The position numbers and the translations under genes were made by a program. Positions 1 to 5,248 of a DNA stretch of 5,689 bases are shown in pieces. Location of the stretch: positions 1 to 5,689 of the forward strand of contig JASHPP010000493.1 of assembly GCA_030038035.1 (NCBI GenBank). Reading direction: 5' to 3'. The DNA comes from Trebonia sp. (lineage in GTDB: Bacteria > Actinomycetota > Actinomycetes > Streptosporangiales > Streptosporangiaceae). The notes below the pieces were generated by a model. It was not told the origin of the DNA, ran no database searches, and worked only from the letters and a program-made list of their open reading frames with translations. The first letter of the stretch is position 1; every line of letters begins with the position of its first letter.

Positions 1-426
1 GCCTGCACCGCCGGCAACCTCGGGGTCTGGGTGAACGTCAGCTCCCTCAGCGGCGCGGCCGGCACCTACTACTACGCCCTGGAGTTCACCAACACAAGCA
101 GCCACGCGTGCCGCACCTTCGGCTACCCGGGTGTCTCGGCCACCGGCATCAACTTGAACCAGCTCGGCGACGCCGCCGGGCGCAGTCCGGTGTACAAGGC
201 GGCCTGGGTGACGATCCCGGCGGGCGGTACCGCGCACGTGCTGTTCGGCTACGGGGCCGCGGAGGTCGACACTTCCGGCTGCAAGCCGGCGTACGCGAGC
301 CTCCTGCGGGTCTACCCGCCGAACGAGAACGGCTCGGACGTCACGTTCTTCAGCCTGCCCGTGTGCACGCTCAAGCACCACACGTACCTGTTCGTGTCGG
401 TGGTCCGGCCCGGCACGAACATATAG
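1..426 (+). CDS. DUF4232 domain-containing secreted protein (5' partial)
   Basis: The frame is open from base 1 and ends in TAG at 424-426, giving 141 residues. The real start and any signal peptide lie upstream, so the GTG at 31 is not the true start. The visible part covers most of a DUF4232 domain: an AAGTYYY-like segment, then an FTNTS strand, C-R-T-F-GYPGVS, an IPAGGTAHV strand, and a late LRVYPPN segment followed by a Cys and a closing V-x-PGT. Four cysteines are visible (ACTAG, HACRT, SGCKP, PVCTL), which is typical of this domain and suggests two disulfides in an exported or lipid-anchored protein. DUF4232 is an actinobacterial extracytoplasmic domain without an established biochemical role, so no function is assigned. 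It converges on the kinase pseudogene with a 37-bp gap. The family call is strong; export is inferred. Confidence 0.88.
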   Translation, partial: ACTAGNLGVWVNVSSLSGAAGTYYYALEFTNTSSHACRTFGYPGVSATGINLNQLGDAAGRSPVYKAAWVTIPAGGTAHVLFGYGAAEVDTSGCKPAYASLLRVYPPNENGSDVTFFSLPVCTLKHHTYLFVSVVRPGTNI

Positions 427-461
427 GCGCTGTCTGCGCCGACCTGGCCGGGGACGGGCCA
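426..461. terminator. tandem hairpins between convergent genes, possible bidirectional terminator
   Basis: Two perfect 5-bp stems lie back to back. The first is GGCGC (426-430) pairing with GCGCC (436-440) across a 5-nt loop. The second is TGGCC (445-449) pairing with GGCCA (457-461) across a 7-nt loop. They fill the gap between the stop of the plus-strand DUF4232 gene (its last base is in the first stem) and the stop of the minus-strand kinase at 464-466. Neither side has a T-tract, so a classical intrinsic terminator is not shown. Short GC hairpins without U-tracts are often found between convergent genes in actinomycetes. The position makes termination plausible, but stems this short also arise by chance in such GC-rich DNA. 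Confidence 0.4.
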
Positions 462-463
462 CT

Positions 464-2013
464 TCAGCAGGCTGGGACGAGGCCCTCGGTGGACGCCGGG
501 GACGGCGCGACGACCGCGAACGTGTCACTGGCGTAGTCGAACCGGCCGTACTGCGGGTTCACCCAGATGTCCAGCGACTTCGCCGCGGTGCACTGGTCCT
601 TGGCGAGCAGCGCGCTCACCGCGTTGCTCTGCGCGGTCGTGGTCGGCAAGCTTGCCGCCGTTGCCCTTCTCGGCGATCGCCAGCTCCTGGGCTTGGTACC
701 GGCCGAGGTCTGGCAGCATCTGCGGCGTGACGCCGACGTTGACCAGCACCGCCTCGGCGCTGCTGAGGCCCTCCGCCGAAGCGGCCGAAGCGGCCTCCGC
801 GTTGATGTCCGCGATGCCCGCCCGAACCTGCGCTTGCGTGACCGAGACGCCGGCCGCGGCGGCCATCTGATCCCCGATCTGGAACTTGATCAGCCACGTC
901 AGCACCACCCTGGGCATCTCGGCAGAGGTCAGGGTGATCTTGCCTGCGTACGGTTTGGCGGCCGTCTTCAGGTTAGTCACCAGGGAGTCCAGCGAGGCCA
1001 CGGTGATCTTCTGGTTGCCGACTGTCGCCGCGATGGCAGGCGAGGAACCCGGCAGCGCGAGTCCCGCCCAGGCGGCGACGGCAACGACGATCAGCGCCGC
1101 GACCGCCGCCGCGACCATGACCGTCCTGCGTCTGCGCGCGGGCCTGGCTGGCCTCGTGCCAGCGGCGCCAGGGGAGGTGCCCGCGGCCGTGATGCCTACC
1201 GTGCGGGTATCCGCGATCGTCTCCGCAGGAAGCGCGCCGCGGCGGACGGCCACCGGGACACGTGGCGCGGCCTCGGTCGGCGGGTGCTCATGGACGGCCG
1301 CCGCTGAGGGCGGGGCAGGTGACTGCACGGTACCGGTGAGCATGTGGAAGGCGACGCATGCCAGGGAGTACTGATCGCTTCGGGCGCTGACCGGGGGCCG
1401 GCCAGCGATCTGCTCGGGGGCACAGTAATCGGGGGTGCCCAGGAAGACGCCGCTGGCGGTGATGCCCGTGGCGGAAGAGATGGCCTTGCTCAGCCCGAAA
1501 TCCGACAGGTACGCGTGCTCTGACCGTCCCGGAGCATCGTCGATGAGGACATTGCCTGGCTTGACGTCGCGGTGCACCAGGCCCGACGGCGTGCGCCGCG
1601 TCCAGGGCGGAGGCCACCTGTGTGATGAGCGCTGCCGCCCGGGCCGGATCCAGCGTCCCTCCCGCCCGCTTCAGCAGGCCGGCCAGGTCCCCGCCGGCCA
1701 CGAACCGAGTGGCAAGGTACAGCACGCCATCCGCCTCGCCGGCGGCGTACACCGCACGATGTGCGGTTCTTCCACCGCTGCGACCGAACGGGACTCACGC
1801 AGGAAACGGATACGGAATTCCGCATCGTCCGCCAGCGCGGGCGCAAGCACCTTCAGCGCGGTCAGACGTCCGAGGGCCTCATCGCGGGCACGGAACACCA
1901 TCGCCATCCCCCCCGGAGCCGAGCTTTTCCTCGATCACGTAGCCCGCGACCCGGCTGCCTGGCCCCAGCCACCGAAGCATCCCAGGCGTTGGCACGCCGG
2001 AATCGTCACTCAT
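464..2013 (-). pseudogene. PknB-type Ser/Thr protein kinase with membrane helix and SurA_N-like outside domain, frameshifted
   Basis: This reads as one gene only if frames are joined. The ATG at 2013 (MSDDSG) follows a strong ribosome site. The glycine-rich loop EEKLGSGG leads into AMVFRARDEA after a one-base insertion in a G7 run (1905-1911). The beta-3 ALKVL lysine and the RFLRES glutamate follow. One base is missing near 1752-1756, and one is extra near 1580-1585, just before HRDVKPGN. DFG lies at 1494-1502, then GTPDYCAPE and SDQYSLA. The C-lobe stops at about LPAE, so the alphaG-alphaI region and the late conserved Arg are missing. A linker and RRRR precede one membrane helix (about 1053-1124). 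The outside part (about 1034-464) resembles actinobacterial SurA_N domains: AATVGNQKITV, TWLIKFQIGDQMA, GVSVTQAQV, then after a fourth shift near 648-652 LDIWVNPQYGRFD. RRRR suggests the kinase faces the cytoplasm. The longest single frame, 525-1577, would be a truncated product with an out-of-frame tail. The kinase call is firm, the SurA_N call good; pseudogene versus sequence error is open. Confidence 0.85.
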
Positions 2014-2018
2014 GCCCG

Positions 2019-2026
2019 CCCCTCCC
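2019..2026 (-). promoter_or_regulatory. ribosome binding site of the kinase gene
   Basis: On the minus strand GGGAGGGG ends 5 nt before the ATG at 2013. It is the best Shine-Dalgarno match near any start in this window, and it fixes the kinase start at MSDDSG rather than further upstream in the same open frame, which stays open to 2322 over the DUF1707 gene. Confidence 0.65.
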
Positions 2027-2073
2027 GCCATAAGTGTTCCAGCCGAGCAAACATATGGCCACAGGACACCGTC

Positions 2074-2079
2074 TACAGT
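2074..2079 (+). promoter_or_regulatory. candidate -10 element giving a leaderless DUF1707 transcript
   Basis: TACAGT matches the TANNNT -10 consensus. Six bases separate it from the A of the ATG at 2086, so transcription would begin at or beside the start codon. No purine-rich ribosome site precedes this ATG (the upstream bases are TTTGCCC), which fits leaderless translation, a common mode in actinobacteria. No good -35 hexamer is visible at 16-19 bp upstream. The evidence is positional only. Confidence 0.42.
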
Positions 2080-2085
2080 TTGCCC

Positions 2086-3723
2086 ATGGCCGATGATGGA
2101 CTCCGGGCCTCGCACGAGGACCGGGATCGCGTCGTCGAGGTGCTGCGGGTGGCCGCCGGCGACGGGCGGCTCACCGCCGACGAACTCGATCAGCGGATCG
2201 AGCTCGCCCTCGCGGCGCGCACGTACGGCGAGCTGGCGGCCCTGGTCGCGGACCTGCCCGCGGCACAGCCAGGAGTAGCCGCGGCGCCCAAGCCGAAGGA
2301 CGTGCTGCGCATCGACCGGCATGGCGCCAACGCGCGGCGCGATGGCCGCTGGGTGGTACCCGAGCGCATCGAGATACGCGTGACCGGCGGGAACGTCATA
2401 CTCAACTTCACCGAGGCCGTGATAACGCTGCCGTCATTGCAGATCAACGCGGTGGTCGCCGGCGGGAACCTGATCCTGATCACCAGGCCGGGGATCGTGG
2501 TGGACACCGACGAGGTGGCCGTCACGGGCGGCAGGGTGCTGGTGCGGGAGCCGCGGGACGCCCCGGTGCCCGCGCTGCTGCGGGTGGAGGTTACCGGCAG
2601 CCTCTTCGGCGGCAACATCCGGGTGCGGCCGCCGCGCCCGCCGCGCCGGACGTTCCTGCAGTGGCTGCGGCGCCAGCCGCGCAGGCCGGCGATCGCGGCC
2701 CGGTTATCCGCTGCCTTGCTTCAGGCTGAAACCCCAGTTCAGGACCCGGGCCGCGTCCTGCGCCGCCGCGCCGGGCCCGGTGTCAGGGCTGCCGAGGACG
2801 ACTCCGAGCAGCGTCCGGCCGCCACGCACGGCCTCGAAGAGCAGGCAGTGCCCCGCGGCGTCCGTGAACCCGGTCTTGATCCCCACGGCGCCGTTGTAGG
2901 AACCGATCAGCTCGTTGTCGTTGCTCCACCAGTGGGCGTCGTGGCCGTCGCCTTTCTTCAGGACGTAGAACGGCTGGCCCACGATCGAGCGGAACACCGG
3001 GGACCGCATCGCTGCCTCGGCCAGGATCAGCAGGTCGGCCGGGGTCGAGTACGTGGAGAACTCCGTGGGGTACGGCAGCCCGTCCGGCGAGGCGAAGTGC
3101 GTGTGCGCCATCCCGAGCTCGCGGGCGGCCGCGTTCATCTTCGCGACGAACGCGGCCATCCCCGGGCCGTACGTGGTGGCCAGCGTGTAGGCGGCGTCCG
3201 CGCCCGACGCGAGCAGCAGCCCGTAAAGCAGCTGGTCCGCGGTGAGGGTCTCGCCGGGAAGCAGCCCGGCGCTGGTGGCGCCGTATTCGAACACGTAGTT
3301 GAGCACGCCCTTGGGGACCCGGATCCGCCTGTCGAGGTCGCCCGCCTGGATCACCAGGTACGCGGTCATCACCTTCGTGATGCTGGCGATCGGCCGTTCC
3401 ACGTCCGCGGACTTCGCCCAGAGGAGCTGGCCCGTGGCGGCGTCCACGAGGATGCCCGCCTTCGCCTTGACTCCGCGCGGCGCGCCGGCGACGTCGATCG
3501 GCGGCGCGACGGGCGCCGGCGTGGGGGCTATCTTGTCCCGCGACTCGGCACCGGGCGGCACCCTGGCGGTGACCACGCCCGGGGAAGGCAGCGGCTGCGT
3601 CGCGCCATTGGCGTCAGGCAGCACCGCCGTCCCCGAGCAGCTCGCGACAGATCCCGCCACAAGCGCCGTCAGGCCCGCGATGAGCAACCGAGCGGACAGG
3701 CGCATGAGACTCCGTGGGGCTAG
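2086..3723 (+). CDS. DUF1707 protein with beta-solenoid-like C-terminal half; stop codon apparently lost, frame open to 3723
   Basis: The recognisable protein runs from ATG 2086 to about 2703 (206 residues). Residues 6-58 are a DUF1707 domain: LRASHEDRDRVVEVLRVAAG, GRLTADELDQRI, then ARTYGELAALVADLP. A proline/lysine linker (59-75) leads to a beta-rich part (about 89-182) with Gly-Gly turns at 101, 126, 148 and 175 (GGNV, GGNL, GGRV, GGNI) every 22-27 residues, suggesting a small beta-solenoid. A basic tail with TFLQWLRRQPRR (189-200) follows. Relatives usually end just after such a tail. Here no stop occurs, and the frame continues to TAG at 3721-3723, giving 545 residues. The last 339 or so are antisense to the carboxypeptidase gene, Arg/His/Gly-rich, and look non-coding. 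No membrane segment or signal peptide is seen. Its role is unknown. An open frame upstream to 1435 lies antisense to the kinase and is not part of the gene. Confidence is high for residues 1-206 and low that the extension is a real domain. Confidence 0.75.
   Translation: MADDGLRASHEDRDRVVEVLRVAAGDGRLTADELDQRIELALAARTYGELAALVADLPAAQPGVAAAPKPKDVLRIDRHGANARRDGRWVVPERIEIRVTGGNVILNFTEAVITLPSLQINAVVAGGNLILITRPGIVVDTDEVAVTGGRVLVREPRDAPVPALLRVEVTGSLFGGNIRVRPPRPPRRTFLQWLRRQPRRPAIAARLSAALLQAETPVQDPGRVLRRRAGPGVRAAEDDSEQRPAATHGLEEQAVPRGVREPGLDPHGAVVGTDQLVVVAPPVGVVAVAFLQDVERLAHDRAEHRGPHRCLGQDQQVGRGRVRGELRGVRQPVRRGEVRVRHPELAGGRVHLRDERGHPRAVRGGQRVGGVRARREQQPVKQLVRGEGLAGKQPGAGGAVFEHVVEHALGDPDPPVEVARLDHQVRGHHLRDAGDRPFHVRGLRPEELARGGVHEDARLRLDSARRAGDVDRRRDGRRRGGYLVPRLGTGRHPGGDHARGRQRLRRAIGVRQHRRPRAARDRSRHKRRQARDEQPSGQAHETPWG
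2704..3705 (-). CDS. D-alanyl-D-alanine carboxypeptidase lipoprotein (low-molecular-weight PBP, peptidase family S11)
   Basis: This 333-residue protein should remove the terminal D-Ala from peptidoglycan stem peptides outside the membrane. A signal peptide (1-22) ends in a lipobox VASC with Cys23, so it is probably lipid-anchored. A Pro/Ala-rich spacer (about 24-75) follows. The catalytic domain starts at AGILVDAATGQLLWAK and carries SITK (nucleophile Ser108, Lys111) and KTG (277-279, in VGIKTGFTDAAGH). The second motif, usually S-x-N, reads SGA (167-169, in LLLASGADAAY), so the Asn position is Ala. FASPDGLP (204-211) is also typical. The protein ends at NWGFSLKQGSG without the C-terminal beta domain and amphipathic anchor of PBP5, which fits lipid anchoring. 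The ATG at 3705 has GGAG at 3710-3713, with a slightly short 4-nt gap. The frame is intact. It lies downstream of the amidohydrolase across 194 bp and probably has its own promoter. The family is certain; activity is likely but the variant motif leaves some doubt. Confidence 0.93.
   Translation of the reverse strand: MRLSARLLIAGLTALVAGSVASCSGTAVLPDANGATQPLPSPGVVTARVPPGAESRDKIAPTPAPVAPPIDVAGAPRGVKAKAGILVDAATGQLLWAKSADVERPIASITKVMTAYLVIQAGDLDRRIRVPKGVLNYVFEYGATSAGLLPGETLTADQLLYGLLLASGADAAYTLATTYGPGMAAFVAKMNAAARELGMAHTHFASPDGLPYPTEFSTYSTPADLLILAEAAMRSPVFRSIVGQPFYVLKKGDGHDAHWWSNDNELIGSYNGAVGIKTGFTDAAGHCLLFEAVRGGRTLLGVVLGSPDTGPGAAAQDAARVLNWGFSLKQGSG
2704..3723 (+). other. antisense run-on of the DUF1707 frame across the carboxypeptidase gene
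   Basis: This part of the plus-strand frame has no stop because it mirrors the codon bias of the minus-strand carboxypeptidase. Its translation is dominated by Arg, Gly, His, Val and Ala, has no recognisable motif, and begins exactly where the conserved DUF1707 tail ends and the carboxypeptidase stop (2704-2706) is read in reverse. As sequenced a ribosome would translate it, but it gives no sign of selection as protein. Confidence 0.5.
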
Positions 3724-3899
3724 GGGGCGAGCGGGGGTGCCGGCCAGGCCAGACCCGATCGTACGTCGTCATATCCGATAACATCCGTACAATCGGCCAA
3801 CCCGCCCTGGCCGCCGGTCCCGCACGCTGGGTAGCGTCCAGATGACGTCGCGTATATACCGCCCTGGCCCGGCCGTCACACCATCCGTCCCGTGCCTAC
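3706..3899. promoter_or_regulatory. intergenic region upstream of the carboxypeptidase gene
   Basis: No gene is seen in these 194 bp. They separate the carboxypeptidase start from the amidohydrolase stop, both on the minus strand. They contain a nested inverted repeat (listed separately) in a locally AT-richer patch (about 3757-3794), a second AT-rich spot TATATA (3853-3858), and a 5-bp hairpin ACGCT/AGCGT (3824-3828 with 3833-3837). On the minus strand TACGAT (3758-3763) fits TANNNT but lacks a good -35. No strong terminator for the amidohydrolase is visible. A promoter for the carboxypeptidase is likely here but is not pinned down. Confidence 0.4.
3755..3796. repeat. nested inverted repeat, candidate operator for the carboxypeptidase gene
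   Basis: The left arm CCGATCGTACG (3755-3765) and right arm CGTACAATCGG (3786-3796) are inverted copies matching at 10 of 11 positions, separated by 20 bp. Inside lies a second palindrome, TATCCGATA (3772-3780), whose centre (3776) almost coincides with that of the outer arms (3775.5). The arm centres are 31 bp apart, about three helical turns, so both would lie on one DNA face. The element sits 50-91 bp upstream of the carboxypeptidase ATG, where a regulator could act. There is no T-tract, so a terminator is less likely. Confidence 0.5.
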
Positions 3900-5237
3900 T
3901 CAGGCGCGGGCAAGAACTCCGGCCAGGGCAGCACGGGCCGAGCGGATCACCTCGTCCACGTCATAGCCGGTGAGCACGCCGGAACGCTTCAGCAGCCGGC
4001 CGTCCGCGAGCACCGTGTCCACGTTCCCCGGGTGCGCGGCGGTCACGAGCAGCCGCGCCGGGTCGGTGAGCACGCCCATGTTGGGCGCGTCGGCCGACAC
4101 CACGATGACGTCCGCGCGCTTGCCCGGCGTCAGGGAGCCGGTCACCCCGTCAAGCCCAAGCGTCCGCGCGCCGTCGATCGTCGCGAGCCGCAGCACGTCC
4201 CGCGCGGTCAGCGCGAACTCGTCGTGGGCCAGCGCGTTCGCGCAGCCCTGAGTCACCTTCATGATCGCGAACATGTCCGCGTTCCCTGACAGCATCGTCG
4301 TGTCGACAGACAGCCCCGTGGGCAGGCCCGCCGCGAGCAGCTGCCCGGTGACCGGAAGGCCGTAGCCGATCTGGAGTTCGGTGAACGGCGACACGCTCGC
4401 CGGCGTGCCGTGCTCCGCGGCGAGCGACACCTCACGGGGCGAGGCGCTGTTCAGGTGGACCACCTGCAGGTCAGGCCCGAGCAGCCCGGCGGCGGCGTAG
4501 GCCTCGATCTGCCCGGCGGCGGCGCGCGGCCCGCAGGCATGGACGGTGACGGGCAGCCCGAGGCCCCGTGCCGCCTCGATCTCCGCCAGGTAGATTTCCC
4601 GGGCCACGCGCATCGCCGGGTTGCTCCCGCCGGACCCCCGCCAGGCCATGCCGAGATGGAGGCGGCCGTCGGCGCTGTAGGCCGGCCATCCCGAGGCGAC
4701 GCGGGTCAGGTCGTCCACGGCCATGGACCGGTCGTTCGGATGGCCTGTCTCGTACCCGTAGGAAAAACGGGCCCGCAGCCCCGACTCGGCGAGCGCCCGG
4801 AGCCCGGCCTCCGCCCAGTCGAGCCCGCGGATGTTGTGCGCCCAGTCATGCACCGTGGTGATTCCCGCGTTGACCGCCTCCGCGCAGGCCAGCCGGGTCC
4901 CGGCGTAGGTGTCCGCGGGGATGAAGTGCCTGCCGAGCCCCACGCAGGTGGCGAAGTATCCCGCGGCGCCGTTTGCGCCCGGCCGGCCGTCTGAAAGCCC
5001 GCGCAGCAGCGTGTTCCACATGTGCCAGTGCGTATCGACCAGCCCAGGGGCGACGATCTTGCCGGCCGCGTCGATCACCTCCGCGCCCGGCGCGTCCAGG
5101 CCGACACCGACCGAGCGGATCTCGCCGTCCCTGATGTGCACGTCCCCGCCGGGGATGTCGCCGGCGGAGCCCATCGTCAGCACGTAACCGCCGCGGATCA
5201 CGACATTGCGGGACTTCGCGGACGCGCTCGTTGTCAT
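3900..5237 (-). CDS. amidohydrolase family protein (ATZ/TRZ-like metal-dependent deaminase or hydrolase)
   Basis: This 445-residue cytoplasmic enzyme belongs to the amidohydrolase superfamily. An N-terminal beta-sandwich part (about 10-62, VVIRGGYVLTM then VIDAAGKIVAPG) leads into the metal-binding barrel. It has the HxH ligands in VDTHWHMW (His70, His72), a strand-5 His in VTVHACG (His233), a strand-6 His in VVHLNS (His261) and the catalytic Asp in GLSVDTTM (Asp312). The barrel closes with GSLTPGKRADVIVV, returning to the sandwich. The Glu that follows the strand-5 His in many ATZ/TRZ deaminases (HAxE) is absent, and HLNSAS replaces the usual HC segment, so the substrate cannot be named. The frame is open upstream to 5648, but that part is antisense-like and lies over GtrA. 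ATG 5237, 11 bp after the GtrA stop, is the likely start. No clear ribosome site precedes it, suggesting translational coupling. The superfamily is certain; the reaction is unknown. Confidence 0.92.
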   Translation of the reverse strand: MTTSASAKSRNVVIRGGYVLTMGSAGDIPGGDVHIRDGEIRSVGVGLDAPGAEVIDAAGKIVAPGLVDTHWHMWNTLLRGLSDGRPGANGAAGYFATCVGLGRHFIPADTYAGTRLACAEAVNAGITTVHDWAHNIRGLDWAEAGLRALAESGLRARFSYGYETGHPNDRSMAVDDLTRVASGWPAYSADGRLHLGMAWRGSGGSNPAMRVAREIYLAEIEAARGLGLPVTVHACGPRAAAGQIEAYAAAGLLGPDLQVVHLNSASPREVSLAAEHGTPASVSPFTELQIGYGLPVTGQLLAAGLPTGLSVDTTMLSGNADMFAIMKVTQGCANALAHDEFALTARDVLRLATIDGARTLGLDGVTGSLTPGKRADVIVVSADAPNMGVLTDPARLLVTAAHPGNVDTVLADGRLLKRSGVLTGYDVDEVIRSARAALAGVLARA

Positions 5238-5248
5238 GATCGCAGAGC

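Larger units (their letters stand above)
2014..2085. promoter_or_regulatory. divergent intergenic region between the kinase and DUF1707 genes
   Basis: These 72 bp separate the two divergent starts and must hold any promoters for both genes. The middle (about 2028-2082) is less GC-rich than the coding DNA around it. On the minus strand TATGTT (2050-2055) fits the actinobacterial TANNNT -10 pattern and would place a start about 30 nt before the kinase ATG, but no convincing -35 is seen. On the plus strand TACAGT (2074-2079) is listed separately. The two putative transcripts would not overlap. Confidence 0.45.

Noticed and set aside
567..1307. Plus-strand open frame of 246 residues
   Set aside because: It is antisense to the kinase linker and ectodomain, Arg/Asp/Gly-rich, and without motifs. 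It is typical of high-GC shadow frames.
525..1577. Intact 350-residue kinase-like protein starting at GTG 1577
   Set aside because: It would begin inside the catalytic loop without the N-lobe, and its last about 43 residues are out of frame with the conserved VNPQYGRFD segment. It is a fragment of the broken gene.
1580..1911. Programmed ribosomal frameshifting as explanation for the kinase
   Set aside because: Several shifts of different direction would be needed with no conserved slippery site plus structure, and the C-lobe is also truncated.
1435..2085. Open plus-strand frame upstream of and continuous with the DUF1707 gene
   Set aside because: It lies antisense to the kinase, is Arg/Pro-rich and shows no family motif. 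The real start is ATG 2086, where the conserved domain begins.
3758..3763. TACGAT as the -10 element of the carboxypeptidase promoter
   Set aside because: It fits TANNNT, but no credible -35 lies 16-19 bp upstream and it falls inside the inverted repeat arm, so it is mentioned only under the intergenic region.
3824..3837. ACGCT/AGCGT hairpin as terminator of the amidohydrolase
   Set aside because: The stem is only 5 bp, with a 4-nt loop and no T-tract. It is easily expected by chance.
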